Positions 19,827 to 28,609 of a stretch of DNA of 64,000 nucleotides are shown here, in pieces (the stretch's first letter is position 1; every line of letters starts with the position of its first letter). The DNA comes from Spartinivicinus marinus (GTDB lineage: Bacteria > Pseudomonadota > Gammaproteobacteria > Pseudomonadales > Zooshikellaceae). The DNA lies in NCBI RefSeq assembly GCF_026309355.1, contig NZ_JAPJZK010000001.1, positions 5,352,501-5,416,500 on the forward strand, read 5' to 3'. The notes under the pieces were generated by a model. The model saw only the letters and a program-made list of their open reading frames with translations. It was not told the DNA's origin and searched no databases. The position numbers and the translations under genes are program-made.

Positions 19827-20150
19827 ATGTCACCTTGGCAAAGATGCGATACAGTAAATAACTTACACACTTATACCCCTAATATCGCCTATTTAGTCAT
19901 TCAACTGCTTAAGTACGCTGATTTCCTCCAATTAGCGGCAGTTTATTGTTGCCATGAAATCACCCCAAGGTGGAGACATTAACCGTTGAAGGTTTTAAGC
20001 AACTATGCCTTGATGGTTAAGGTCACACCACCTATTGGTAGCATTAGCTCAGTCCCAGTTAACTCACAAAGCCAGTATTCAGAAATGCTTCATACACATC
20101 AAAAGGATTGGACCTATCATGAAGGTTCAGTCAAAATACTGCATAAGTAG
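19827..20150 (+). pseudogene. Broken reading frame carrying repeat copy A
   Basis: From an ATG at 19827 the frame stays open to 20148 except for one TAA at 19980. Its end reads QKDWTYHEGSVKI, the same short tail found at 22042 and 28610. The single internal stop and the shared tail suggest the decayed 3' part of a repeated gene. Family unknown. Confidence 0.4.
20092..20138 (+). repeat. Repeat copy A (TTGGACCTATC family)
   Basis: ATACACATCAAAAGGATTGG followed by ACCTATC and GTTCAGTCAAAAT. Copies B (22042-22089) and C (28610-28656) share most positions without indels, and all three can be read in one frame as QKxWTYxxxSVKM-like. Each lies 50-65 bases before the start of a gene. Confidence 0.65.
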
Positions 20151-20201
20151 ATACGTTAGAATGACGATCATAAGACGATCATAAATAGTTAGCGCTTATA
20201 A

Positions 20202-20660
20202 ATGGTGGATGTTAATTTGTATGGCATAGTGTTACTACTACATATCCTTGCGGCAACTATATGGACGGGTGGACACATAGTGCTTGCAGTCGTTGTGTTA
20301 CCTAAAGTATTGAAAAATCGATCGCCAGAGCAACTATTGGACTTTGAATCGGTATATGAAAAAATAGGAATGCCTGCCTTAATAATCCAAGTGGCAACAG
20401 GTATATGGTTAGCATTCAATTTAGTACCAGGGTTTAGTCTTTGGTTCGATTTATCTAATCCGGTATCAAAGGTCATTCTGGCAAAACTAATCCTACTGGG
20501 GTTAACAGTAGGTTTTGCATTAGATGCAAGGTTTAGAGTTATTCCTTCTCTCAATAGTGATTCATTAGTTGATATGGCATGGCATATTATTCCGGTTACA
20601 ATATTTTCAATTTTATTTATTGTTGTGGGTGTTTCATTTAAAACCGGATGGCTGTATTGA
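20202..20660 (+). CDS. CopD family membrane protein
   Basis: 152 residues with four hydrophobic segments: LLLHILAATIWTGGHI, ALIIQVATGIWLAF, ILAKLILLGLTVGF and HIIPVTIFSILFIVVGV. The LHxxAAxxWxGGH start and the ATGxW stretch in helix 2 fit the CopD domain. Family members are linked to copper or haem-related membrane functions, but no copper genes lie nearby. AATAGTTAGCGCTTATAA directly before the ATG resembles the sequence before other genes of this zone. Confidence 0.75.
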   Translation: MVDVNLYGIVLLLHILAATIWTGGHIVLAVVVLPKVLKNRSPEQLLDFESVYEKIGMPALIIQVATGIWLAFNLVPGFSLWFDLSNPVSKVILAKLILLGLTVGFALDARFRVIPSLNSDSLVDMAWHIIPVTIFSILFIVVGVSFKTGWLY

Positions 20661-20742
20661 AATGATCAGGTAAGAGTTGCTATCTAGCCAGCTTTTTCTA
20701 AACCATGCGTACAGCAGGCATTAGATAGTGTAAATAGATATT

Positions 20743-21438
20743 ATGATTAAAAAACTATTATCATTTTTCATAAAAGAAAAATCAGTGGTTAAAGAGAAAG
20801 CTCAAACACCTTCACCAAACGATTTTGAAATAAGGTGGCTCGAAAAGGCTGACAGCCCGTTTGGAGTTGAAGGAGTTGACTGCTTTAAATTCACTCAAAT
20901 CATGATGTCAACAACTGGTGATAGAGATGTGGTTGCTCAGTTCGTTGCGCAACGTAGTAATGATGGAAGGCAATATATTAACTCATCACCAAAAGAAGCG
21001 GTGACAATTGAAGCTAATCTGAAATATGATTATTCTGGTGAAGTACAAGATGGAGTGCTTTTCAAAGCCTCGCAGATGGAAGACAAATGGGATATTTATT
21101 TGTATGGTAGTAAAATATATTTTTGTAGAAGTTGGACTGGTGAATTATTCTTTGTTATTGATTTTGAATTAAAAAATAACATTATTAATGTATCAAAACT
21201 TTATGTGCCAAAATCAGCTATTGAGGATGGTGAGCTATATCTGCAACAGCAAGTTGACTATCTTATTAAGCACCACCTGCTAGGAAAAATTGTTCCGCAT
21301 CCACTTCCCATGGGTTTTCCACAAGACTTACAAGCAATTGCTTTTCTTTCGCTCAGTAACTACGGTAAAAACTGTTGTTTTGCTACTTATGAAAATACCA
21401 TTGAATATAAACGAAGTGACTATGGATTGTCCGATTAA
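20743..21438 (+). CDS. Protein of unknown function
   Basis: 231 residues, soluble, with a basic N-terminus followed by a beta-rich core. The stretch WDIYLYGSKIYFCRSWTGE, then VIDFEL, looks like a conserved antiparallel sheet. The C-terminus has a helix around QQQVDYLIKHHLLGK. I do not recognise the family. In AT-rich island genes of this kind an immunity or cassette-encoded role is possible, but nothing in the sequence proves it. Confidence 0.65.
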   Translation: MIKKLLSFFIKEKSVVKEKAQTPSPNDFEIRWLEKADSPFGVEGVDCFKFTQIMMSTTGDRDVVAQFVAQRSNDGRQYINSSPKEAVTIEANLKYDYSGEVQDGVLFKASQMEDKWDIYLYGSKIYFCRSWTGELFFVIDFELKNNIINVSKLYVPKSAIEDGELYLQQQVDYLIKHHLLGKIVPHPLPMGFPQDLQAIAFLSLSNYGKNCCFATYENTIEYKRSDYGLSD

Positions 21439-21465
21439 TATTTATACTTTATTAAGTAAGGAAAT

Positions 21466-21663
21466 ATGAAAGAGCCAAGTATTAAAATTATTGAAAGCTT
21501 CGTAAAAAAACCTGAAAAACTGTTTGAATGCCTTCGTGATAGCATCAAGTGGGATGAACGGATGAAAGCGCGTAAAACCGCTAGCTTTGGTTTGTCTTAT
21601 GACTACTCAGGAATTACATATCCTCAAGCAGCTATGCATTCAGATTTAGAGCCTTTGTATTAG
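21466..21663 (+). pseudogene. Truncated AlkB-like 2OG-Fe(II) dioxygenase, N-terminal fragment
   Basis: 65 residues. The part around WDERMKARKTASFGLSYDYS matches my memory of AlkB-type dioxygenases of about 190 residues, and the length up to here matches the normal N-terminal domain. The frame stops at TAG (21661) before the HxD...H iron ligands and the Arg-rich 2OG site, and I find no continuation in the next 300 bases. It is therefore a fragment without catalytic residues. AAGGAAAT precedes the ATG. Confidence 0.65.
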
Positions 21664-21728
21664 CCTAACCTTTAGGCATATAATCAAGTAAGTTGTAGTT
21701 CTAATGTTCATTAAATAATTAGACAATT

Positions 21729-21839
21729 ATGAGTAACAAAAAAACATTGCTCACAGAATTAGTTTCTAAGGGAAAACCTCTGGCTGAAGTTGTTGTAATC
21801 GTCACAAAGGATGATATTAGTTACTGTATTTATGGTTAA
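21729..21839 (+). CDS. Possible 36-residue peptide, uncertain
   Basis: Frame beginning MSNKKTLLTELVSKGKPLAE and ending SYCIYG, followed 41 bases later by a good terminator. No clear ribosome site. Either a small cassette gene or the remnant of a larger one. Confidence 0.25.
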   Translation: MSNKKTLLTELVSKGKPLAEVVVIVTKDDISYCIYG

Positions 21840-21880
21840 TCAGAGCGATATCTAACCCTCTGTTCTCCATACACCTGAAC

Positions 21881-21905
21881 GACTCCTAGTGCGGGAGTCC
21901 TTTTT
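21881..21905 (+). terminator. Rho-independent terminator
   Basis: GACTCC-TAGTGCG-GGAGTC followed by CTTTTT. It closes the unit containing the AlkB fragment and the 36-residue frame. Confidence 0.8.
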
Positions 21906-21966
21906 ATAAGATTTGATCAATCTACAACCAAATAGCTAAATAACTGTCACTAATTGTCGTTATTGG

Positions 21967-22125
21967 ATGGTTTGTTTAAGAGGCTTGAGAGGAGAGGTAA
22001 TCAAATACTCAGTAAACCTAAGTAGCCTTGTGGATGATTTTTATACACGTCAGAAGGGTTGGACCTATCGGACAGTTTCAGTCAAAATGTGGTACCAATC
22101 AACACGCCATTGTGTCGTTAATTAA
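21967..22125 (+). pseudogene. Short frame carrying repeat copy B
   Basis: 52 codons from ATG 21967, ending in TAA at 22123. The part at 22035-22090 reads DDFYTRQKGWTYRTVSVKMW and matches copies A and C at protein level. It has no recognisable start region of a gene and probably is a 3' remnant. Confidence 0.35.
22042..22089 (+). repeat. Repeat copy B (TTGGACCTATC family)
   Basis: ATACACGTCAGAAGGGTTGG followed by ACCTATCGG and GTTTCAGTCAAAATG. It is almost identical to copy C (28610-28656). The similarity to copy C continues loosely downstream to the ATG of the next gene. Confidence 0.7.
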
Positions 22126-22144
22126 TAATAAGTTATGTAAGAAA

Positions 22145-22654
22145 ATGAGTGAAATCGAAATCATCCAAACAGATATAACTAAACTCCATGTCGATGCAAT
22201 TGTTAATGCAGCAAATGCTGCTCTTTGTGGTGGAGGTGGTGTTGACGGTGCAATTCACAAGGCAGCAGGAAAAGAGCTTCTGGAAGAGTGTCGTGTTCTT
22301 GGTGGGTGTAAAACTGGGTATGCGAAAATTACGAAAGCGTATAATCTACCCGCAAAATTGGTTATCCATACTGTCGGACCTGTTTGGTATGGCGGCCACA
22401 AAGACGAGGCAAAGCTGCTTGCATCTTGTTATAGAGAATGCATGAAAATCGCTAAGAAAAACCAAGTAGAAAGTATTGCCTTTCCCTCTATAAGTTGTGG
22501 TGCTTATCGGTTTCCAATCCCAAGTGCTTGTGAAATAGCGGTAACTGAAATACAAAAATTTATGCAGAAAGATAGCAATATTAAAAAAATTACTTTTGCT
22601 TGCTTTGACGCGAAGGTAGAAAATGCGCTCAATAAGGTGCTAAATAATAACTAA
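22145..22654 (+). CDS. Macro domain protein, ADP-ribose / O-acetyl-ADP-ribose hydrolase type
   Basis: 169 residues made of one macro domain. DITKLHVDAIVNAANAAL followed by the Gly-rich GGGGVDGAIHKAAG is the ADP-ribose binding loop. FPSISCGAYRFP forms the second, phosphate-binding loop. Members remove ADP-ribose or deacetylate O-acetyl-ADP-ribose (YmdB type). In accessory regions macro domains can also reverse toxin-made ADP-ribosylation. The ATG at 22145 is the domain start; the frame open further upstream (from 22028) crosses the repeat in another phase. Confidence 0.9.
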   Translation: MSEIEIIQTDITKLHVDAIVNAANAALCGGGGVDGAIHKAAGKELLEECRVLGGCKTGYAKITKAYNLPAKLVIHTVGPVWYGGHKDEAKLLASCYRECMKIAKKNQVESIAFPSISCGAYRFPIPSACEIAVTEIQKFMQKDSNIKKITFACFDAKVENALNKVLNNN

Positions 22655-22708
22655 GACAGCATAGTATGCTGAACCATAGTGATTTCATTAATAGTTAGCT
22701 TCTTAAAA

Positions 22709-23119
22709 ATGAAGAAATCAGAAAGTTTCATAGAAGATAGAATTCGTTGGCGGTCTCAAAACTTTGGTTTACCGACAATGAGAACTTGTTTCTGGGATAG
22801 TATCATTAAAAAACCAGATATTGATCTACAATCCGAATTGGGTAAGCCTGTTTTAGTTAGTTTAGGAAATGGTACAAATTTTATCGTTGTCTGCACCTTT
22901 GGAGTCATAATAAATTACAATGATAAAAAGTCTGTTGTGAAATACACTGATATGAAAGGTATCTATGATGTGCCAATGGAAGTAGGTGAAGAAAAAGCAG
23001 ATCTTACCCACTTGGTTATTAGGTTGAATACTGGAGAAGAAAAAATAGTATGCCCAGAACCGTACAAACCTGCGTTCGCGATATGGAGCATACTAATCAT
23101 GCTTCTTAAAATAAGCTAA
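22709..23119 (+). CDS. Protein of unknown function
   Basis: 136 residues, beginning MKKSESFIEDRIRWRSQNFG, soluble, with a beta-rich middle (VLVSLGNGTNFIVVCTFGVI). The ATG follows the motif TTAATAGTTAGCTTCTTAAA that recurs before other genes here. A GTG at 22679 would be a longer start. Not recognised. Confidence 0.55.
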   Translation: MKKSESFIEDRIRWRSQNFGLPTMRTCFWDSIIKKPDIDLQSELGKPVLVSLGNGTNFIVVCTFGVIINYNDKKSVVKYTDMKGIYDVPMEVGEEKADLTHLVIRLNTGEEKIVCPEPYKPAFAIWSILIMLLKIS

Positions 23120-23188
23120 TCAGGTAAAAGCTGGTATATAGCTAGTTCTACTAAATTAAAGTGCGTTTATTTATAGCTATACTTACAT

Positions 23189-23394
23189 ATGAAGGCTGAA
23201 GAAATAATCACTAAAAAAATATTATCTGAGTTTACTGTAGATAATAAGATGACTGATGAGTGGATAGAGTCGAATATTTATGCCTTTGAAGGTGTGTCAT
23301 TGAATGAAGCAGTCAAATATCTTCCTTCATTCATGATTTATGTATTAAGGACATTTCGTAGTGATCCACAGTCAATGGTTTATATACAATTTCT
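23189..23394 (+). pseudogene. 5' part of a small gene interrupted by the IS66-like element
   Basis: Codes for 69 residues (start MKAEEIITKKILSEFTVDNK) until the element enters at 23395. If one copy of the 8-bp duplication and the element are removed, the frame continues without a break into 27879-28065. The restored protein has about 133 residues. The N-terminal part (IYAFEGVSLNEAVKYLP) resembles small cytosolic proteins of the DUF6714 kind, but I am not sure. Confidence 0.7.
23387..23394. repeat. Left target-site duplication of the IS66-like element
   Basis: CAATTTCT, repeated exactly at 27871-27878. Eight bases is the usual IS66-family duplication length. Confidence 0.9.
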
Positions 23395-23446
23395 GTAAGC
23401 GCCAATTCTTTAGCGTTATTGAGCTAAGCTAGTCAATAATTTACGG

Positions 23447-24027
23447 TTAACTCAGCAGGCTTTTATCAACATTCCAAGGAAGTAATGCCTCAAGCTTTTC
23501 GACACTATCTGCATAGGGTAGTGCTTTTAGGACGATTCTAAGATAATCATAAGGCTCTAAATCATTGGCTTTAGCGGTTTCAATGAGGCTGTAATAAGTG
23601 GCGCTGGCATAGGCACCTTGTGGTGTATCTGCAAACATCCAATTTTTTCGACCAACAGCAAAGGGGCGGATAGCATTTTCTGCTTTGATATTGCTGATGG
23701 GGAGTATTCCTGATTCACAATAGACGACCAGTTTATCCCATTGATTATCAAGGTAAGTAAAGGCCTGACCAATTTTGCCGTCCTTGGGTACTTTGTCTTT
23801 ATGTTTATCTAACCATTTCCGGATATTGTCTAATTGTGGTTTAGCGTGCTTTTGTCTGATTTGATATTTTTGTTGAATATCCAGCCCTTTTATATCTTTT
23901 TCTATGCGATATAGCTTGGCAATCATATTGAGAGCAATGGTCGCTTTGCTGACGTTGCCCGTTTGACTTGTATGTTGAGGCTCAGCTTTTTTGGCCTCTA
24001 CAAATTTACGGCGAGCATGATCCCAAC
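23447..24027 (-). pseudogene. tnpC: IS66 transposase TnpC, C-terminal exon piece
   Basis: Starts at the intron border with the second and third base of a Cys codon, then WDHARRKFVEA, and ends at TGA/TAA near 23447. It holds the catalytic Glu (AENAIRPFAVGRKNW) of the DDE triad. Together with 26032-27046 it would make a 531-residue TnpC: 1015 + 581 bases = 1596, divisible by three. Separated from its other half by an antisense intron, so it cannot be repaired by splicing of the tnpC transcript. Confidence 0.85.
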
Positions 24028-26031
24028 TTGCGACAGGCTAAGCCTGAGAATGAAGGAGGTATTAAATGAGCTGAAATCATTCATTGAAATCCAGAGGGTT
24101 CAACTCCCTCCCGGTAAAGGTTAACCACCAGCCGGAAGTGAGTCTTGCATGGGTAACGGCAACGTTATTCGTGAAGCGTAGACAGCGGGTACTGAAGCCG
24201 TGGGATTGAGTCTCGATATCATGTACCAGTCGGAGACCTCATTGTGTTGGGTGTGGGGTCAGCACTGCCAATACCACTACAGGTGAGGTATTGCAGTCCG
24301 ACCGGGATCTATGACCAGGGCAAAGGTATAGGATGGATTTCTCAGGAACCTGTGAGGTCCAGTGTTGACCTGGGTAGTAACCACCATAGGCTCTATGGTT
24401 GAACAGGGCCAGGCCATCAAGCAACTGCTTCCAACTTGATGGAGCAAACAGGAAGCAATCTCAGGAGCCCGTGAGCGAATCCATAAGTGACCGGGTAGTA
24501 AATACTGGAAGTCTTAGTGCTCCATAGTACTGCTGACTTAGGGGAACTCTGCTCGGGAGGACCCTAACGAGGAAAGGGAGCACCATTGTTATTGAATCGT
24601 TATTGGGAAACATAATGGGTGCACAGAAACCTATATTTGTGTCAACGAAACAACAACGAATAGCCATGCTGGCCCGTAATAACCCAGCGATGGCCTTTAC
24701 TTCTCTAAATCACTATATTGATTATGCATGGCTTCTTAGAGCCTACCAACTTACCCGTAAAGACGGGGCGGTTGGTGTGGATGGTCAAACAGCAGCAATG
24801 TATGAGAGCCAACTGGAGTCTAACCTCCAAGACTTATTGGACCGAATTAAATCGGGGCAATATAAAGCTCCCGCCATACGTCGCAGTTATATCCCTAAGG
24901 GTAATGGCCAACAACGGCCATTAGGTATTCCTACCTTTGAGGATAAGATTGTTCAGCGAGCGGTTGTGATGTTGCTGGAGCCTATTTATGAACAAGACTT
25001 TTATGATTGTTCATTTGGTTTCCGTAAACACCGATCAGCTCATCAAGCTCTGCAAAGTCTACGTAATCATATTATGGATGAGAAAGGCCGTTGGGTGCTG
25101 GATGTTGATATTCAACGATATTTTGACATGATTGATCATCAACACCTGCGAAATTTTCTGGCCAGACGAGTAGTTGATGGTGTTGTCCGTAAACTGATTG
25201 ATAAGTGGCTAAAAGCTGGCGTTCTAGATGCTGGGGTATTGAAATACTCCGGCAGAGGTACGCCGCAGGGTGGGGTAGCATCCCCCCTATTAGCTAATGT
25301 GTATTTACACTATGTGTTGGATGAATGGTTTACCCAAGAAGTAAAACCACGTATGCGAGGCAATTGTAGTTTAACGCGATTTGCCGATGACTTTGTCATG
25401 GTATTTGAGCGTTATGATGATTGTTATCGTGTACAACAAGTGCTGGGTAAACGCTTTGAGCGATATGGACTTAACCTACACCCAGAGAAAACCCGGCGTG
25501 TCGATTTTCGCTTTCGATTTAGGAAAGAAAATCAGCAACGAGGAAAGGCCGTTAATTTTGACTTTCTTGGGTTTACACATTACTGGGGTAAATCCAGACG
25601 AGGCCATTTTGTTGTAAGACAGAAGACGGCTAAAGACCGGCTTGCCAGGACACTGAAAGCATTTAATGAGTTTTGTCGGCGATATCGTCACAAGCCATTG
25701 GATGTACAGCATACAATGCTCAATCGTAAATTACGGGGACATTATGCCTATTTTGGTGTCACGGGTAATGGTAAATCGCTAAGAAACATCCACCATAAAG
25801 TACAACACTTGTGGCGTAAGTGGTTGGGGCGGCGGTCCAGGAAAAGCTATATTCCCTGGCAACGATTTACGGCCCTCCTCAACCGTTTCCCATTAGAACA
25901 GCCACATATTTATCATCAGTATATTCAAGGCCATCAACTAGCGAGGCAATAACGATGAGGAACCGGATGCGTTAATTGCGCTCGTCCGGGTCTGTGAGGG
26001 GTGAGGGCGGTAACGTCCTCATCTACTCGGA
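24028..26031 (+). mobile_element. Group II intron inserted antisense in tnpC
   Basis: About 2004 bp on the plus strand, opposite to tnpC. It contains a maturase gene and, near its end (about 25955-26000), a domain V-like stem (GAACCGGATGCG with CGTCCGGGTC) followed by a domain VI-like stem (GAGGGCGGTAACGTCCTC) and CTACTCGGA. The borders are set by restoring the TnpC motif RLGCWDHARR across the junction. EBS1 GTTGGG (24246-24251) pairs with IBS1 CCCAAC at the 5' border. TCATGT (24219-24224) can pair with GCATGA further upstream as EBS2/IBS2, allowing one G-U pair. The 5' end reads TTGCG rather than GTGCG, so the border may be off by one or two bases. Confidence 0.88.
24615..25952 (+). CDS. ltrA: Group II intron reverse transcriptase / maturase
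   Basis: About 445 residues. Reverse transcriptase blocks in order: DGAVGVDGQTAAMYE, the conserved RRSYIPKGNGQQRPLGIPT, VLDVDIQRYFDMIDH, GTPQGGVASPLLANVYLHY and the catalytic FADD in RFADDFVMVF. The C-terminal maturase (X/GIIM) part includes HYAYFGVTGNGKSL. No HNH endonuclease domain follows, so homing would depend on the intron's RT alone. The ATG at 24615 is preferred over a TTG at 24603. The last codons run close to the domain V region. Confidence 0.95.
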   Translation: MGAQKPIFVSTKQQRIAMLARNNPAMAFTSLNHYIDYAWLLRAYQLTRKDGAVGVDGQTAAMYESQLESNLQDLLDRIKSGQYKAPAIRRSYIPKGNGQQRPLGIPTFEDKIVQRAVVMLLEPIYEQDFYDCSFGFRKHRSAHQALQSLRNHIMDEKGRWVLDVDIQRYFDMIDHQHLRNFLARRVVDGVVRKLIDKWLKAGVLDAGVLKYSGRGTPQGGVASPLLANVYLHYVLDEWFTQEVKPRMRGNCSLTRFADDFVMVFERYDDCYRVQQVLGKRFERYGLNLHPEKTRRVDFRFRFRKENQQRGKAVNFDFLGFTHYWGKSRRGHFVVRQKTAKDRLARTLKAFNEFCRRYRHKPLDVQHTMLNRKLRGHYAYFGVTGNGKSLRNIHHKVQHLWRKWLGRRSRKSYIPWQRFTALLNRFPLEQPHIYHQYIQGHQLARQ

Positions 26032-27046
26032 ACCCAAGTCGCGTAATACTATTCTCTTGACATACCGCATCGTAAGCCGCATAACCATCTGTCTGTAAGT
26101 AGCCTTGATAGCCTTCAAACAGTCGCAGGGGCACCTCCTTTTCGCGAGAGGCATCATAAGTAAATAATACGGCTGGTTGTTCTGGTGGACCACCGAGTGT
26201 CACCCACATATATTTATTGGATGTAGGTGAACGACCAGGCTCTTTTAATACCTGGATGCGGGTCTCATCGGCTTGAATAAGTTCATATACCAGTTGGTGG
26301 TCTCGCAGTAGATTGATTAATGGCTGCAATGGCCGAGCGAGCTTAATTAACCAGTTCGCCATCGTCGTTCGGGTAACGCTTCCTCCGTAGCGGTTAAAGA
26401 TACCTTCTAAACGATGTAAAGGAAGCGCATCCATGTATTTGGCAACAATGATATAAGCAAGCATACCAGTACTTGCTACCGATTTGGGTAAGGGATGCTG
26501 AGGTTGTAGGGCTGACTTGATTGTGCGTTGCGCGTTATCATCTTCAAATACGGCTTTTTCTTGCAAGTATTCCAGGACACGCACTTTGGCTGGGATAATA
26601 TCCAGCTCCTCTTTCACTTTGACAAAAAAAGTATCAAGTGCCCCCGCTTTATCTTCTTCACTGAGTGTGAGGTAGATTTGCTCTCTTGGAATAGCAGGTG
26701 ACAACCCTTTCCGGCCACCCTTTTTCTTGGGCGGTTGTGGCTTACTCTCTTCTCCATCAGCCGTGTTAGCCTGTTGCTCAAGCTGCTCTGCTTCATTAAA
26801 CAACTCTCCTTGAGCAGTATTTTTTTCACTGCTGGGTCCAAATCGGCGGTGACGTTCTAAACGTAAATACTCCTCTAATATGGCAATGCGCTTTTGCTGC
26901 TCTTCAATAATATGGCATTTTTGATCAATAAGCCGTTTATTATCAGCGATAATGGCTTCTTTTTCTTGGAGCAAACTACTGAGTTCTTCTACATAAGAAG
27001 AGGAGAATTGCTGACTAGTAGAGGCGATATTTTTGGGTAATTTCAT
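26032..27046 (-). pseudogene. tnpC: IS66 transposase TnpC, N-terminal exon piece
   Basis: 338 codons from the ATG at 27046 to the intron border. It has an N-terminal leucine-zipper-like coiled coil (LQEKEAIIADNKRLIDQKCH...), the RRFGPSSEK zinc-region start, PPKKKGGRKGLSPAIPRE, and the first two catalytic Asp (QADETRI and QTDGYAAYD). The frame reads on into the intron for another 32 codons and then stops, giving a 370-residue product without the catalytic Glu. Confidence 0.88.
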
Positions 27047-27094
27047 CGTAGATAAATTATACCCAATTAACGCCTGAAACTCACGCCTTAAAGA

Positions 27095-27460
27095 TTAAAA
27101 ACACGACTCATAATGCAGTTTTTTATGGGGTACCATTTTATTGATATCGTACCCATCCAGTAGCCAATTTATTTGCTCACCTGATAGGGTAATCAGTGAC
27201 TCTGTCCGCTTAGGCCATTTAAATTTTTCCTCAACTAAACTTTTATAATACAGAACAAACCCATTGTTTTCCCAAAACAAACATTTAATTTTATTACGCT
27301 TTTTATTGGTAAAAGCATAGAGGTGTCCTTCATAAGGGTTATGCCCTAACTCTAGCTCAACAATCGCGGCTAACCCTTGGTAGGACTTACGAAAATCGAT
27401 AGGAGGACGATAAAGGTAAACGGCTGTTAATGACGCTGAAGGACGCATAATCAATGTCAT
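27095..27460 (-). CDS. tnpB: IS66 family accessory protein TnpB
   Basis: About 121 residues from the ATG at 27460, whose A is shared with the TGA of tnpA (TGATG overlap), so translation is probably coupled. The family core is VYLYRPPIDFRKSYQGL, then AFTNKKRNKIKCLFWENNGF, and FKWPKR. Needed for transposition of IS66 elements together with TnpA and TnpC. Intact. Confidence 0.92.
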   Translation of the reverse strand: MTLIMRPSASLTAVYLYRPPIDFRKSYQGLAAIVELELGHNPYEGHLYAFTNKKRNKIKCLFWENNGFVLYYKSLVEEKFKWPKRTESLITLSGEQINWLLDGYDINKMVPHKKLHYESCF

Positions 27461-27792
27461 CACAGTACCTTCAATAGCGCTTGGACAATTTCTATATTCG
27501 ACAGCTGTATACCCGTCAAACAAACTCCATTGGGAAACTGAAGTGTTAGGTTGGGGGGAGTGTTATTGTCTTTTATTTGGCTCTCTTCGCTCATTGTCAC
27601 AGGGACAAAGTTAGAGGGAGCTAGTGTAGCGGCTTGTGGAACGTCGGCGTGTTCAAACTTACGATACCAATAACTTAATTGGTTAGTTTTTAAATTGTGT
27701 TGCTCACAATACGCTTTTTGAGTGAGGTTGGATTGCTTCCATGCTTGAATATGTTTATACCACTTATTTTGAAGGGCTGTATGTGTTGCCAT
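27460..27792 (-). CDS. tnpA: IS66 family accessory protein TnpA
   Basis: 110 residues with the helix-turn-helix-like N-terminus common to IS66 TnpA: WYKHIQAWKQSNLTQKAYCE, then NLKTNQLSYWYRKF. First gene of the element, ending in the TGATG overlap with tnpB. Intact. Confidence 0.88.
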   Translation of the reverse strand: MATHTALQNKWYKHIQAWKQSNLTQKAYCEQHNLKTNQLSYWYRKFEHADVPQAATLAPSNFVPVTMSEESQIKDNNTPPNLTLQFPNGVCLTGIQLSNIEIVQALLKVL

Positions 27793-27870
27793 AATTGACT
27801 CCTCTGAACAATGAGCCCATTATGAACCACTAGAATATTTATCAAAGTACGCGGGTTATTTGGCGCTTAC

Positions 27871-28065
27871 CAATTTCTTTTTACCTTGAATGAATATAGT
27901 AAGTGTAAAAATTACTGTGACTCTAATTTAGGCCTTTGGTTTATGCTCAATAGTGGGCAAAAGACTGTAGTCTTGGATTTTTTAGGCCATATACTACACA
28001 ATCAGCCGGCAAATATTGATGAAGACGAGCTCCGGAAAATAATGAGAAGGTGGAGAAATGTTTAA
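27871..28065 (+). pseudogene. 3' part of the small gene interrupted by the IS66-like element
   Basis: Begins with the right copy of the duplication CAATTTCT (27871-27878) and continues in frame (FTLNEYSKCKNYCDSNLGLW...) to TAA at 28063. It fits the phase of the 5' part at 23189-23394 exactly. Ends ELRKIMRRWRNV. Confidence 0.75.
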
Positions 28066-28205
28066 TCTAGTAAGAGCTGGTGTCTAACTAACTTCATAGT
28101 GCCATTAGGCCACTTGAAAAAATAAGATAAAAGATGTTCAGATCTGACAAAGCCAAATTTTGGCTATCATGTAACCTAAGAATTAAGTCTAATGGCTAAT
28201 TAATT

Positions 28206-28466
28206 ATGTGGAGTTCTCAATATTATTATTTTTTGATCCAATCAGATGATCACTATAGTGAAGTTATTAAATCTAGTCGACTGATAGACTTTCTTACCAA
28301 TGAGCTTCATTTATTACAGAAAGGACCTGATAGTTTCGAAGTAGAAAATCATCTTCCTTGGTTACAGGTAGCGATAGTCAATGCGCAAGCTGATGGATCA
28401 TTTTCAACTCAAAATAACTGTCCAGAATATGTAAATATAATTAGTATTATTAAACTGGCCAATTGA
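28206..28466 (+). CDS. Small protein of unknown function
   Basis: 86 residues, acidic, beginning MWSSQYYYFLIQSDDHYSEV; LPWLQVAIVNAQADGSFS is its most conserved-looking part. Not recognised. Its end is followed four bases later by a strong hairpin. Confidence 0.55.
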   Translation: MWSSQYYYFLIQSDDHYSEVIKSSRLIDFLTNELHLLQKGPDSFEVENHLPWLQVAIVNAQADGSFSTQNNCPEYVNIISIIKLAN

Positions 28467-28470
28467 GCCG

Positions 28471-28503
28471 CCACCACCTTTCGTTGATGAAGGTGGTGGG
28501 GTT
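28471..28503 (+). terminator. Strong GC-rich hairpin, terminator
   Basis: CCACCACCTT and AAGGTGGTGG form a 10-bp stem four bases after the stop at 28466, followed by GGGTTTAT. The T-run is short. Confidence 0.65.
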
Positions 28504-28609
28504 TATAGGCGGAGGTGAAGTTATAATCGACAGTTTATGGAAAAGCTATAGGAGGGGTAGGCTGTAAATGGAGCAGCGAGTAGCTTTGAGAACCTGGAGG
28601 CTATTTTTT

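Larger units (their letters stand above)
23395..27870 (-). mobile_element. IS66-family insertion sequence carrying a group II intron (4476 bp)
   Basis: Both ends read GTAAGCGCCAA inward (23395 on the plus strand; the reverse complement at 27870), the typical IS66 terminal sequence, and an exact 8-bp duplication flanks it. The genes tnpA, tnpB and tnpC run on the minus strand in the normal order. Without the intron of about 2004 bp the element would measure about 2.47 kb, a normal IS66 length. The exact duplication indicates a fairly recent insertion. It splits a small unknown gene. Confidence 0.93.
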
